The notes: generated by a model not told the origin, from the sequence alone. A DNA stretch of 64,000 bases from Nocardioides aromaticivorans (GCF_013408525.1 NZ_JACBZM010000001.1:4154001-4218000); one strand, 5' to 3'; positions 17,051 to 27,118 are shown, counted from the first letter of the stretch. Translations and numbers: made by a program.

Positions 17051-17668
17051 GTGCAGAAGCAGCGGGCCCGCCCGCGCCAGGACCGAGCGGTCCAGACCCG
17101 CCGGCTGCTGCTCGACACGGCCGTGCGGATCCTCGACCAGCGTGGCGCCGCCGGACTGACGACGACGGCCGTCGTCGAGCGGGCCCATGTCAGCAGCGGC
17201 ACCTTCTACCGCTACTTCAACGACCGCAACGAGCTCGTCGAGGTGCTCCGTGACGAGGCGGTCCGCTCGATCAGCGACGACCTGATGGTGAGCGTGGTCG
17301 ACGCGCTCGAGATGAGCCTCGACGACGCGCTCCGCCTGGTCGTCGTCACCCTGGTCGACGGGTTCGAGCGGCACCGCGGCGTGATCACCGCGATGGTCGA
17401 CCAGCTGCCCGCCGGCAACAACGCCAACGTGCTGCCGGAGATCGAGGCCGACCTGCACCGGCTGGCCTCCCTGCTGCCACGCCGGCACCGGCCCGACCTG
17501 CCGCCCGAGCAGCTCGAGGGCGTCGTCTACATGCTGATGGGCGTGCTCGTCTCGACCTGCCTGCGGATCGCGCTGGGCCGCCCCGACGGCGTCGACCGCG
17601 AGCAGCTGGTCGACCTCACCGTGGCGATGATCGGGGCGGGCATCCGCGACCTTCCCGGCAGCTCCTGA
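17051..17668 (+). CDS. TetR-family transcriptional regulator
   Basis: Encodes 205 residues. The N-terminal TetR helix-turn-helix reads LLLDTAVRILDQRGAAGLTT then VERAHVSSGTFYRYF, and a helical ligand-binding domain follows. Two GTG codons (17048, 17051) and an upstream frame are possible; I prefer 17051 because GGGAGG (17038-17043) is then 7 nt away. It is divergent from the DUF2236 gene across the palindrome at 17001-17030, the standard arrangement for a local repressor that also controls itself. Confidence 0.88.
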   Translation: MQKQRARPRQDRAVQTRRLLLDTAVRILDQRGAAGLTTTAVVERAHVSSGTFYRYFNDRNELVEVLRDEAVRSISDDLMVSVVDALEMSLDDALRLVVVTLVDGFERHRGVITAMVDQLPAGNNANVLPEIEADLHRLASLLPRRHRPDLPPEQLEGVVYMLMGVLVSTCLRIALGRPDGVDREQLVDLTVAMIGAGIRDLPGSS

Positions 17669-17681
17669 CAGGATCAGGGCT

Positions 17682-18572
17682 GTGGCCGACCTGCTGGAGA
17701 TCGCCGACGAGCTCTACGCGCTGCCGCTCGCCGAGTTCACACCGGCGCGCGACGCGCGGGCCAAGGAGCTCAAGGGCACGCCGCTCGCCGCCCGGGTCAA
17801 GGCGCTGCGCAAGCCCAGCACCGCCGCATGGGTCGTCAACCTGCTGGTACGACGCGAGGCGGCCCAGGTCGACCAGGTGCTCAACGTCGGCGCGGCCCTG
17901 CGCGAGGCCCAGCAGGCGATGTCGGCGGGCGAGCTACGGGCCCTGACGAAGCAGCGTCGCCAGGTCACGGCCGCGGTGACCACCCAGGCCCGCCGCCTGG
18001 CGGCCGACGAGGGGCTCCGGGTGACCGAGGCCGTCGCCGAGCAGGTCGAGGCGACCCTGACGGCCGCCATGGTCGACGAGGGCTGTGGCCGGGCGGTGCG
18101 CAGCGGGCTGCTCGTCTCCGTGCTGTCCACGACCGGCGTGGAGGCGATGGACGAGGCCGACCTCGCCGCGGCCCTCGCCGTGCCGGAGGCGCTGGGGTTC
18201 AGTGCGACCCCGCGCGAGGCGCCGGTGCCGGGGCCGCCCGACCTGCACGTCGTACCGGACCCGGACAGGGCGGCGAAGGCGCGCGCCGCCGCCGAGGAGC
18301 GGTTGGCCGCGGCGGTCGAGGAGCACGAGGCCGCCCAGGCCACGCACGACGAGGCCGCGGAGGAGATCGCCCGGCTGGAGGCCCAGCAGCTGCAGGTGCA
18401 GGCGGGGATCGACGAGCTGCGCCGCAAGCTGGCCGACCTGGAGGACGAGGCCGAGGGGCTCGAGGAGGAGCTGGCCGAGGCCGAGGAGGTCCGCGACGGG
18501 GCGGCCGCGGAGCTGCGCACGGCCACGGCCGAGCGCGACGCCGCGCAGCGGGCGCTCGACCGGCTCGGCTGA
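17682..18572 (+). CDS. Hypothetical protein with C-terminal coiled coil
   Basis: Encodes 296 residues from a GTG. Residues 1-160 include the text LRKPSTAAWVVNLLVRREAAQVDQVL seen in an uncharacterised actinobacterial family. A proline-rich linker follows, and residues from about 205 to the end form a long, heavily charged coiled coil (RLEAQQLQVQAG, then DLEDEAEGLEEELAEAEEV). There is no signal peptide or membrane segment. A scaffolding or DNA/envelope-associated role is possible, but no function is assigned. It starts 14 nt after the TetR stop. Confidence 0.7.
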   Translation: MADLLEIADELYALPLAEFTPARDARAKELKGTPLAARVKALRKPSTAAWVVNLLVRREAAQVDQVLNVGAALREAQQAMSAGELRALTKQRRQVTAAVTTQARRLAADEGLRVTEAVAEQVEATLTAAMVDEGCGRAVRSGLLVSVLSTTGVEAMDEADLAAALAVPEALGFSATPREAPVPGPPDLHVVPDPDRAAKARAAAEERLAAAVEEHEAAQATHDEAAEEIARLEAQQLQVQAGIDELRRKLADLEDEAEGLEEELAEAEEVRDGAAAELRTATAERDAAQRALDRLG

Positions 18573-18582
18573 CGCCGGGACC

Positions 18583-19191
18583 TCAGAGGACCGTGAGCGG
18601 TCTCGCGGGAGGGCGGCCGGTGGCGGCCAGCAGCAGGGCGCCCGCGGTGCCACCCTCGATCGCGAGCTCGCCGGCGATGGCGAGCGCCTCCCGGGCCGCT
18701 CCCGCAGGGACGTCCAGCGGCGCGCCGATCGCCGCGGCGATGTCGGCCGTGTGCACCGCCAGCTCGAACGTCCGGGTCGGCAGGTAGTCGACCAGTCGCA
18801 TGCCGCCGACGATCGTGGTCACCCGTTGCTCCGGGTCGAGCCCCCGGACCAGGGCCACGACCCGCGCCGCGGTCGCGGCCACCTCGGCGGCCGGGTCGGT
18901 GCCCAGCGCGCGGCCCGCGGCACGCCCGCGCTCCGCCACGTCCGGGCCGTTGGCGAAGACCCGCGCCGCCCGGAAGTACGACGCCGGGGAGTCCGCCACG
19001 ACGTCGTCGGCCGGGCGGGCGGCGTACTCCTCGACCGTGAGCAGGGCCCGGCTGGTGTGGCCGACGAGCGCGCGGAGGTCCCAGTCGCCGAGTCCGGGCC
19101 CGTCCCAGCGGTCGCCGACCTCTGCACAGGTCGCGACGAACCAGTCGGCCGCCTCGGCGAAGGCGGCGCAGCGGTCGGCCCAGTCGGTCAT
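18583..19191 (-). CDS. Maleylpyruvate isomerase N-terminal domain protein (DinB-like fold)
   Basis: Encodes 202 residues. The opening WADRCAAFAEAADWFVATCAEV and the motif GDWDLRALVGHTSRALLTVEEYA match the MDMPI-N/TIGR03083-like family, whose four-helix fold carries metal-binding histidines; the H in VGHTSR and the H in ELAVHTADIA are candidates. Members include mycothiol-dependent isomerases and transferases, which would fit an actinobacterium. Its start overlaps the stop of the DUF1028 gene upstream (ATGA), so the two form an operon. Confidence 0.75.
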   Translation of the reverse strand: MTDWADRCAAFAEAADWFVATCAEVGDRWDGPGLGDWDLRALVGHTSRALLTVEEYAARPADDVVADSPASYFRAARVFANGPDVAERGRAAGRALGTDPAAEVAATAARVVALVRGLDPEQRVTTIVGGMRLVDYLPTRTFELAVHTADIAAAIGAPLDVPAGAAREALAIAGELAIEGGTAGALLLAATGRPPARPLTVL

Positions 19192-20006
19192 GCGTCGCCC
19201 CGCACGACCGCCAGGATCCGCCGGTCGATCCACGCCAGGTCCGGCGCGACCCGCATCTCGTAGTTCTCCGTGCCGACCCAGGTGAGGAAGTCGCGGTGCC
19301 CGGCGGCCGCGGCGAACTGGTCCAGCTCGGTGCGCAGGGCGGCGTCGACGACCACCTTCTCGTCCTCGGTGGAGGCGGTCAGGTAGAGCTCGTGGAGGTC
19401 GAGCAGCCGCTGCAGCTCGCCGATCGGCGCCTCGTGGTCGTCGACGCGCAGGTCGACCGCGACGTCGTCGAGGCCGCCGTAGCCGGCCTCGTCGCGGACG
19501 ACGAGGATCGCCGCCGACTGCCGCCCCCGGCGGTCCCCGCCCGCGTCGTCGCCGGCCGAGAGGGCCGCCATCAGGCGGTCCTGCAGGGGAGCGGTGGCGT
19601 CGCTCTCCAGCCAGGCGCGCTCCATCTCGTCGACGACCTCCTCGCCGGCGAGGCAGTTGCCCTGGATCGCGTAGCCCTCGCCGGTCCGGCCGCCGGCCCA
19701 CGGGATGCACTCGGTCCCGGTGTGCGAGGCGGCGTTGCCGTCGAGGTCGACGATGCCCACCTGCCGGTGCGGGTAGCCGGGGTCCTCCTCGATCAGCCGC
19801 TGCAGCGCGACCGGCGCCGTGGCGCCCTCGTCGAGGTGGGACAGGGCCAGGCCCTTGTAGGCGACATTGGCGTCGGCCTGGGTCGCGAGCGCGCCGACGC
19901 CGGCGACCGCGGCGGGCACGGCCGAGCCGACCGCGAGGAACTTCGAGGCGACGGCGACACCCCACGACTCTCCGTCGGTGGAGCGGGCAACGATCGAGAA
20001 GGTCAT
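19188..20006 (-). CDS. DUF1028 family protein
   Basis: Encodes 272 residues. The N-terminus MTFSIVARSTDGESWGVAVASKF and the central AIQGNCLAG are typical of DUF1028, a family with an Ntn-hydrolase-like fold. A C-terminal region of about 70 residues (after RRGRQSAAILVV) is a peptidoglycan-binding-like or putative partner domain in related proteins. No signal peptide is present. A TAGGCT box 6 nt before the ATG suggests leaderless transcription. It is coupled to the MDMPI-like gene. Biochemical role is unknown. Confidence 0.8.
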   Translation of the reverse strand: MTFSIVARSTDGESWGVAVASKFLAVGSAVPAAVAGVGALATQADANVAYKGLALSHLDEGATAPVALQRLIEEDPGYPHRQVGIVDLDGNAASHTGTECIPWAGGRTGEGYAIQGNCLAGEEVVDEMERAWLESDATAPLQDRLMAALSAGDDAGGDRRGRQSAAILVVRDEAGYGGLDDVAVDLRVDDHEAPIGELQRLLDLHELYLTASTEDEKVVVDAALRTELDQFAAAAGHRDFLTWVGTENYEMRVAPDLAWIDRRILAVVRGDA

Positions 20007-20012
20007 GCGGGA

Positions 20013-20018
20013 AGCCTA
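20013..20018 (-). promoter_or_regulatory. -10 box (TAGGCT) of the DUF1028 gene
   Basis: TAGGCT on the minus strand ends 6 nt before the ATG at 20006; no ribosome site is present. Confidence 0.5.
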
Positions 20019-20032
20019 GGAGCCCCCGGGGG

Positions 20033-21082
20033 TCAGGCGGAGTCGCGGCGCACCAGGGACGGCGGGAAGATCACGCGGATCGGGCGGGGACCGCGCTGGT
20101 CGTCGATCTGCTCGAGGAGCAGCCGGACCGCCTGCTCGGCCATCTCGCCGATCGGGTTGCGGACGGTGGTGAGTGTGGGGGTGGTGCGCTCCGGGACGCC
20201 CACGTCGTCGTACCCGACCACGGCGACGTCGTCGGGCACCCTGCGCCCCGCCTCGGCGAGGACCCGGAGCGCTCCGGCAGCCATCAGGTCGGAGGCGGCG
20301 ACGATGCCGTCGAGGTCGGGCGCGCGCGCCAGGAGCAGCCGGGCCGCGGCCTCGCCGCCGACCTCGGTGAAGTCACCGTGCTCGACGAGGTCGTCGGGGA
20401 GCCCGGCGGCGCGCATCGTGGCCCGCCAGCCCTCCAGCCGGTCGATGCCGGCCGCCATGTCACCCGGACCGGCGATGGTCGCGATCCGGTGGCAGCCGCG
20501 CTCGACGAGCAGCTCGGTGGCGGCCCTCCCCCCGGCGAGGTTGTCGGTGTCGACGTAGGCGACCTTGTCGGCGCTGGTCCACGGCCGGCCCACGAAGGCG
20601 CAGGGCAGCGAGAGCGCCGCGAGGTGGTCGGCGAGCCGATCGTTGCGGTGGTGGGACACCACGATGGCGCCGTCGATGTGGCGGCTCCCGAGGTAGCGCA
20701 GCAGCCGACGCTCCTCCTCGCCCGGTCGGGCCAGGAGGAGGACCAGCTGCAGGTCCCGGGTGGCCAGCATCCGGTTGACGCCGCGCAGGGTGTGCACGAA
20801 GAAGGGGTCCGAGAACACCCGCTCGTCGGGCTCGGGTACGACGAGCGCGACCGAGTCCGTGCGCCGGGTGACCAAGCTGCGCGCCGCGGGGTTCGGCGTG
20901 TAGCCGAGCTCGCTGACCGCGGCCTCGACGGCGGCCAGGGCCGAGGGCGAGACGCGGTTGCCGCCGTTGATCGCCCGCGACGCGGTCGCGCGCGAGACGC
21001 CGGCCCGTGCGGCGACCTCGTCCAGCGTCGGCGCCGCGCCCTGGCCGGAGGAGTCGCTCGACGGTCGGTTCACCCGGGGCAC
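20033..21082 (-). CDS. LacI-family transcriptional regulator of the beta-glucoside locus
   Basis: Encodes 349 residues from GTG 21082. The LacI helix-turn-helix is at residues 19-40 (LDEVAARAGVSRATASRAING), followed by the hinge helix NPAARSLVTRRT and a periplasmic-binding-protein-like sugar domain with VDTDNLAGG. The start is one base after the GH1 stop, so lacI is the last gene of the solute-binding protein-permease-permease-GH1 operon and probably regulates itself. The two AGCGCTT palindromes at 25805-25820 and 25905-25920 match LacI-family operators and are its likely sites. Confidence 0.9.
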   Translation of the reverse strand: MPRVNRPSSDSSGQGAAPTLDEVAARAGVSRATASRAINGGNRVSPSALAAVEAAVSELGYTPNPAARSLVTRRTDSVALVVPEPDERVFSDPFFVHTLRGVNRMLATRDLQLVLLLARPGEEERRLLRYLGSRHIDGAIVVSHHRNDRLADHLAALSLPCAFVGRPWTSADKVAYVDTDNLAGGRAATELLVERGCHRIATIAGPGDMAAGIDRLEGWRATMRAAGLPDDLVEHGDFTEVGGEAAARLLLARAPDLDGIVAASDLMAAGALRVLAEAGRRVPDDVAVVGYDDVGVPERTTPTLTTVRNPIGEMAEQAVRLLLEQIDDQRGPRPIRVIFPPSLVRRDSA

Positions 21083-21083
21083 G

Positions 21084-22550
21084 TTAACCGACTTCCGGCA
21101 GGCGCCCGGTGCGGGCGACCTCGGCGAGATGGAGCGCGCTCGCCTTGGGGGTCCGCCGCTGCGTCGGGAAGTCGCAGTGGACGATGCCGAAGCGCTGCTC
21201 GTAGCCGTAGGCCCACTCGAAGTTGTCGAGCAGCGACCACGCGAAGTAGCCGCGGACGTCGACGCCGGCGGACATCGCGGCGTGCAGCGCCCGCAGGTGG
21301 CTGTCGATGTACGCCAGCCGCTCGGGGTCGGTCACGCTGCCGTCGGCTGCGACCTCGTCCGGGTAGGCCGCGCCGTTCTCCGTGATGTAGACCGGCGGCA
21401 GGTCGTACTCGCGGTCCAGGCCGACGAGCAGCTCGGTGAGTCCCTCGGGCTGCACCTCCCAGTCGATCCCGGTGACCGGCAGCCCACGCCGGGGGAACAC
21501 GATGCCCTCCCCGCCCGGGAAGGGGCTGCTGTTCGGCCGGGTCGGGTGGGGGATCAGGGAGCCGAGCAGCTCGGCAGCGGGGCGGGCCCGGCCGGAGGCC
21601 GCGTCGCCGTGGTAGTAGTTCACGCCCAGGAAGTCGAGCGGGGCGCTGATCGTGGCCAGGTCGCCGTCGCGGACGAAGTCCTGCCAGGCCTTCCCGCGCC
21701 AGGTCATGCCCTCGGTGTGCGCGGCGAGCCCGTCGTCGTACCTGCCGCGGAGGAGGGGGTCGAGGAAGACGCGGTTCCACAGCTGGTCGACCCGTTCGGC
21801 AGCCGCGACGTCGGCGGGCTCGCTGGCGTCGTACGGCTCGGCGACGGTGAGGTTGAGCGTGATGCCCAGCTGGTCCTCCGGCGCGCGCCGGCGCAGCTCG
21901 GCGACGGTCCGGCCGTGCGCGAGCAGCAGGTGGTGCGCGGCAACCACGCCGGCGACGCCCTCCTGCCGGCCCGGCGCGTGCTGGCCGCCGGTGTAGCCGA
22001 GGAAGGCGCTGCACCACGGCTCGTTGAGGGTCGTCCAGTGGTGCACACGGTCGCCGAGTGCCTCGTGGACGGTGAGGGCGTACTCGGTGAACCGGTCGAC
22101 GGTGCCGCGGTCCAGCCAGCCGCCGGCGTCCTCCAGCGCCTGCGGCAGGTCCCAGTGGTAGAGGGTCGCCCACGGCAGCAGGCCGTGGCCGAGGAGCTCG
22201 TCGACGAGGCGGTCGTAGAAGGCGATGCCGGCCGGGTTGGCAGCGCCGCCGTCGGGACGCACCCGGGGCCAGGCGATCGAGAAGCGGTAGGAGCCCAGGC
22301 CGAGCTCGCGCATCAGGGCGACGTCCTCCGGCATCCGGTGGTAGTGGTCGCACGCCACGTCGCCGGTGTCGCCGTTGCGCACGGCGCCGGGCAGGCGGCT
22401 GAACGTGTCCCAGATCGACGGCGTGCGTCCGTCGGCGGCCACCGCGCCCTCGATCTGGTACGACGCCGTGGCTGCGCCCCACAGGAAGTCGGCCGGGAAC
22501 CGACACTCGTCGGTGGGGACGGGGGCCGGGACAGCGAGGGGGGAGGTCAT
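21084..22550 (-). CDS. GH1 beta-glucosidase
   Basis: Encodes 488 residues from ATG 22550. The family 1 signature near the N-terminus (FLWGAATASYQIEGA), the acid/base glutamate E177 in TLNEP and the nucleophile E391 in ITENG are all present, as is the substrate-site text SLLDNFEW. Length and motifs fit a complete (alpha/beta)8 barrel retaining beta-glucosidase. No signal peptide is seen, so it should hydrolyse imported cellobiose or related beta-glucosides in the cytoplasm. The start overlaps the upstream permease stop (ATGA). Confidence 0.93.
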   Translation of the reverse strand: MTSPLAVPAPVPTDECRFPADFLWGAATASYQIEGAVAADGRTPSIWDTFSRLPGAVRNGDTGDVACDHYHRMPEDVALMRELGLGSYRFSIAWPRVRPDGGAANPAGIAFYDRLVDELLGHGLLPWATLYHWDLPQALEDAGGWLDRGTVDRFTEYALTVHEALGDRVHHWTTLNEPWCSAFLGYTGGQHAPGRQEGVAGVVAAHHLLLAHGRTVAELRRRAPEDQLGITLNLTVAEPYDASEPADVAAAERVDQLWNRVFLDPLLRGRYDDGLAAHTEGMTWRGKAWQDFVRDGDLATISAPLDFLGVNYYHGDAASGRARPAAELLGSLIPHPTRPNSSPFPGGEGIVFPRRGLPVTGIDWEVQPEGLTELLVGLDREYDLPPVYITENGAAYPDEVAADGSVTDPERLAYIDSHLRALHAAMSAGVDVRGYFAWSLLDNFEWAYGYEQRFGIVHCDFPTQRRTPKASALHLAEVARTGRLPEVG

Positions 22551-23371
22551 CCCTTGACAGCTCCTTGCATGATGCCGGTCACGAGCTGGCGACCGGCGAG
22601 GACGAAGAGCAGGAGCAGGGGGAGCGTGGCCATCCCGGCGCCTGCGAGGACGAGTGCGTAGTCGGTGGTCTGTCCCTGGCCGGTCAGTGCGAGCCGGTCG
22701 AGGGCGATCTGGAGGGTCTCGGTCTTCTGCAGCGCGACGAGCGGCCACATGTAGTCGGTCCAGACCTGCATGAAGGTGAAGAGGAACAGGATGGCCATCG
22801 CGGGCCGGGCTGCCGGGACCGCGACCGTCCAGAACGTCCGCAGCATGGTGCAGCCGTCCATTCGGGCAGCCTCGATCAGCTCGGTCGGAACGGCGTCGAC
22901 GAGGTACTGCCTCATGAAGAAGACGCCGAACGCCGTGACCAGGGTGGGCAGTGCGACCGCCGCCAGGGTGTCGAGCAGCCGGTAGTCCCGCATCAGGATG
23001 AACAGCGGCACGATCGCGAGCTGGGTCGGCACCGCCATGGTCATCACGACGAAGCCCATCAAAGCGTTGCTGCCGCGGAAGGAGAGCTTGGCGAACGCAT
23101 AGCCGGCCAGGGTCGAGAAGAACACCACGGCGACCCCGCAGGCGGTCGACACCAGCAGGCTGTTCAGCATCGCCTGCCAGAAGTCCACGGTGTCGAGCAC
23201 ACGGCGTGCGTTCTCGAGGAAGTGGCCGCCGGGCAGCAGGGGCGGCGGGAAGTCGTTGGCGTCGCCCTTGGTGTGCGAGCCGATGACGAAGGACCAGTAG
23301 AGGGGCAGCGCCGAGCCCAGCACGAAGGCGCCGAGGAGGCCGTAGACCACGAATCCGGGGCGGTTCCTCAT
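22547..23371 (-). CDS. Sugar ABC transporter permease (MalG-type)
   Basis: Encodes 274 residues with about six transmembrane segments. The EAA loop, which contacts the ATPase, reads ELIEAARMDGCTMLRTFWTVAVPAARPA. The start (ATG 23371) overlaps the stop of the first permease gene. It is the second membrane subunit of a CUT1 importer with the lipoprotein at 24439 and probably the divergent ATPase at 25999. The longer open frame upstream lies over the other permease gene and is not coding. Confidence 0.93.
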   Translation of the reverse strand: MRNRPGFVVYGLLGAFVLGSALPLYWSFVIGSHTKGDANDFPPPLLPGGHFLENARRVLDTVDFWQAMLNSLLVSTACGVAVVFFSTLAGYAFAKLSFRGSNALMGFVVMTMAVPTQLAIVPLFILMRDYRLLDTLAAVALPTLVTAFGVFFMRQYLVDAVPTELIEAARMDGCTMLRTFWTVAVPAARPAMAILFLFTFMQVWTDYMWPLVALQKTETLQIALDRLALTGQGQTTDYALVLAGAGMATLPLLLLFVLAGRQLVTGIMQGAVKG

Positions 23372-24393
23372 GAGACGCTCCGGCGGGTCAGGAAGCGGGT
23401 GACGCCGAAGTTGAGCAGCGCGATCCCGACGATGATGAGGAAGAGGATCCACGCCGCGGCGGACGCCCGGCCGTAGAACTGGTCCTCGATGCCCTTGACG
23501 TAGATGTAGAGCGTCGAGGTCATGTACTGGTGGTCGGGCCCGCCCTCGCGGTTCGGCGTGTCGTCGAAGAGCCGGGGCTCGGTGAAGATCTGGAGGCCGC
23601 CGATCGTGCTGGTGATGATGACGAAGATCATGGTCGGCCTGATCATCGGCAGGGTGACCGCGAAGAACTGCCGGATCCGGCCCGCGCCGTCGAGGGACGC
23701 CGCCTCGTAGAGGTCGCGGGGAACCGCCTGCATCGCCGCGAGGAAGATCAGCGCGTTGTAGCCGGTCCACCGCCAGTTGACCATGCCCGCGATCGCGAAG
23801 TGGCTCCACCAGCGGTCGACGTGCCACCGGATGGGCTCGAGGCCGATCTCCCCGAGGAGCTGGTTGATCATCCCGTAGCGGTCGGCGAACAGGCTGCCGA
23901 AGATCAGCACCGCCGCGGTCGGTGCCACGACGAAGGGGAGCAGGACGCTCATCCGCCAGAAGGTGCGGCCGCGCAGACGGGTGTCCAGCAGTGCCGCGAC
24001 GGCGACGGCGAGGACGACCTGCGGTACCGAGGACATCAGGAAGATCGAGAAGGTGTTGACCAGCGACTTGCGGAAGACGGGGTCGGTCAGCACGAAGGAG
24101 TAGTTGTCGAGCCCGACGAAGTCGCCCCGGACGTAGTAGGCGCGGTTCCAGTCGAACAGCGACAGGTAGCCGGTGTAGAGCAGCGGGTAGAGCCCCACGA
24201 TCGCGAACAGCACGAAGAACGGCGAGACGTAGAGGTACGGGCTGAGCTTCACGTCCCAGCGCGACCGGCGCTGGCGGCGGACGAGCCGGCGGTTGCGAGG
24301 GGACCCCTCGCCAGCGGAGTCCTGCTCGGGTGGCCGGTCCGCCGGGGACGTCGCGGTGGCGACGTCCCCGGCGGGTGCGGTGGGGTTGGTCAT
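23368..24393 (-). CDS. Sugar ABC transporter permease (MalF-type)
   Basis: Encodes 341 residues. A charged cytoplasmic N-terminus of about 50 residues (RRLVRRQRRSRWDVK) precedes six predicted transmembrane helices; the EAA loop reads DLYEAASLDGAGRIRQFFAVTLPMIRP. It pairs with the MalG-type permease to form the channel of a CUT1-type oligosaccharide importer. The gene lies 45 nt downstream of the binding-protein gene in the same operon. Confidence 0.93.
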   Translation of the reverse strand: MTNPTAPAGDVATATSPADRPPEQDSAGEGSPRNRRLVRRQRRSRWDVKLSPYLYVSPFFVLFAIVGLYPLLYTGYLSLFDWNRAYYVRGDFVGLDNYSFVLTDPVFRKSLVNTFSIFLMSSVPQVVLAVAVAALLDTRLRGRTFWRMSVLLPFVVAPTAAVLIFGSLFADRYGMINQLLGEIGLEPIRWHVDRWWSHFAIAGMVNWRWTGYNALIFLAAMQAVPRDLYEAASLDGAGRIRQFFAVTLPMIRPTMIFVIITSTIGGLQIFTEPRLFDDTPNREGGPDHQYMTSTLYIYVKGIEDQFYGRASAAAWILFLIIVGIALLNFGVTRFLTRRSVS

Positions 24394-24438
24394 CGGGTAC
24401 CGATCACTCCGTCGATGGGGTGGGCGCTGCTGTCCGGG

Positions 24439-25746
24439 TCACTGCAGGGCGGCGACGTCCGACAGGAAGGTGTCCCACGACTCCTTCGGGTCGGTGCCCT
24501 GGTCGACGCGGTTGATGGCGTCCTGGAACTTGCCGAGGATGTCGGAGTAGAGCGGGCCGTGGTAGGGCTGGACGTCGATCGCCGCCGCACGGTTGGAGAA
24601 GATCTCGCCCGCCGGCGCGTCGTTGAAGTACGGGTCCTTCGCCTTGAGCAGCTCTGCGTCCTCGAGGGCGGCGACCTGCGACGGGAAGTTGCCGAGGCTG
24701 GCGAAGATCTTCAGCTGCTGCTCCGGGGCGGTGATCCAGGTGATGAACTCCTGGGCCTCGTCCTGGTGGGTCGAGGACTTCGGGACGGCCAGGTAGGAAC
24801 CGCCCCAGTTGCCGCCGCCACCCGGGAAGACGTCGGCGATGTCCCACCGGACGCCCTTCGGCGCGGGGTCGCCCGTGTTGTCCTTGATGTTGCTGCGCAT
24901 CCACCCGGGGCAGGGGATGGTGGCGAAGCCGTCGTTCTTGAAGCCGGCACTCCAGTCGTCACCCCACTGGGCCGCCTTGGTCGACAGCGTGGGGGTGTAG
25001 CCCGTCACGGTGTCGTAGACGCCCCGGAGCTCGTCGTTCTCGACGTCGACGGTGTTGTCGGACTGCTCGAACGGGAACGCGACCTGGTTGAGCATCGCCT
25101 GCGCGATCGAGCCGGAGGCGTCGTACCAGGCGGTGTCGGGGACGGCCTTCACGAACTTCTCGCCGAGCGCGAAGTAGTCGTCCCAGGTGGTCATCAGCGC
25201 GGCGACCTCGGCCCGGTCGGTGGGCAGGCCGGCCTTCGCGAACAGGTCGGCGCGGTAGCAGATGGCCTCCGGTCCGGCGTCGGTCGCGTAGCCGAGCAGG
25301 GCACCGTCGGCGGTCGTCGCCGCCTTCTCCTTGAAGTCGAGCCAGCGGCCCTCGACCTCGTCCGACGAGAGGTCGACCCAGCGGTCGGGCGCGGCGACGA
25401 GGGCGGGCATGAAGTCGCCCTCGATCGCGACGACGTCCGGCAGGCCGCTGCCGGCCTGCAGGTTGGTGTTGAGCTCGTTCTTCCAGTCGTCCCAGAGCGA
25501 CACCTTGGTCTGCTGGACCTGGATGTCGGGGTGGTCCGCATTCCACTCCTCGATGAGGGCGTCGTAGCCGAACTCGCCGAAGGTGGTGATGGTGAGCGCC
25601 TCACCCTTGCCGAGCTTCTCCTGCTCGGCCGACTTGGTGGGGTCGTCACTCGAGCCGCAAGCGCTCATCGTGAGGACGAGGCTCGCGACGGCCGCCGACG
25701 CGATCAGGCGGGTGGACCGGCGGGGGCCGGCGGTGGTGTGGTGCAC
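24439..25746 (-). CDS. Sugar ABC transporter substrate-binding lipoprotein
   Basis: Encodes 435 residues from GTG 25746, which has GAGGAG at good distance. The signal peptide ends in a lipobox-like SAC, with the cysteine anchored after LVLTMSAC. The mature protein has the cluster 1 solute-binding layout (TITTFGEFGYDALIEEWNADHP and GGGGNWGGSYLAVPKSS). It should be tethered outside the membrane and deliver a beta-glucoside or oligosaccharide to the two permeases. It is the first gene of the operon, reading from the promoter with a LacI-type operator at 25805. Confidence 0.92.
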   Translation of the reverse strand: MHHTTAGPRRSTRLIASAAVASLVLTMSACGSSDDPTKSAEQEKLGKGEALTITTFGEFGYDALIEEWNADHPDIQVQQTKVSLWDDWKNELNTNLQAGSGLPDVVAIEGDFMPALVAAPDRWVDLSSDEVEGRWLDFKEKAATTADGALLGYATDAGPEAICYRADLFAKAGLPTDRAEVAALMTTWDDYFALGEKFVKAVPDTAWYDASGSIAQAMLNQVAFPFEQSDNTVDVENDELRGVYDTVTGYTPTLSTKAAQWGDDWSAGFKNDGFATIPCPGWMRSNIKDNTGDPAPKGVRWDIADVFPGGGGNWGGSYLAVPKSSTHQDEAQEFITWITAPEQQLKIFASLGNFPSQVAALEDAELLKAKDPYFNDAPAGEIFSNRAAAIDVQPYHGPLYSDILGKFQDAINRVDQGTDPKESWDTFLSDVAALQ

Positions 25747-25804
25747 GGTCTTGCTCCTCGGGGGTGTGCGATGAGGCGGACGTCTGCCGCGAGGCGTCGA
25801 GGTT

Positions 25805-25820
25805 GTGAGAGCGCTTCCAT
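25805..25820. promoter_or_regulatory. LacI-type operator O1
   Basis: GTGAGAGCGCTTCCAT contains the AGCGCT core of LacI/CcpA-family operators. It lies 59 nt before the start of the binding-protein gene, where it would block that promoter. Confidence 0.75.
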
Positions 25821-25848
25821 TGCGGGCGGCGCAGACACCATGACATGG

Positions 25849-25860
25849 GTCACATGTGAC
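25849..25860. promoter_or_regulatory. Perfect 12-bp palindrome between the two LacI operators
   Basis: GTCACATGTGAC is a perfect palindrome, midway between O1 and O2; flanking TGAC and GTCA half-sites extend the symmetry loosely. The bases recall, but do not match, CRP/GlxR sites (TGTGA-N6-TCACA; here the halves are reversed). It may be a second regulator site in the divergent promoter region. Confidence 0.45.
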
Positions 25861-25904
25861 GTCAAGGGGCGCCTCGAAATCGCCTGCCGCACGCTGGGTG
25901 AGAC

Positions 25905-25920
25905 GTGAAAGCGCTTCCAC
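25905..25920. promoter_or_regulatory. LacI-type operator O2
   Basis: GTGAAAGCGCTTCCAC is a near-perfect palindrome with the AAGCGCTT core and a single mismatched pair. It lies 78 nt before the ATPase start and 100 bp from O1, so it is suited to control the plus-strand ATPase gene and to joint binding with O1. Confidence 0.78.
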
Positions 25921-25998
25921 TGGACGTGGTGCATGCACTGGCCTACTGTGAGCCCGGTCACCGGCGCGGCGCCGGTCGGGACCGCGAGAGGAGCGGAC

Positions 25999-27108
<1,110 letters not shown>

Positions 27109-27118
27109 GTTGATGACC

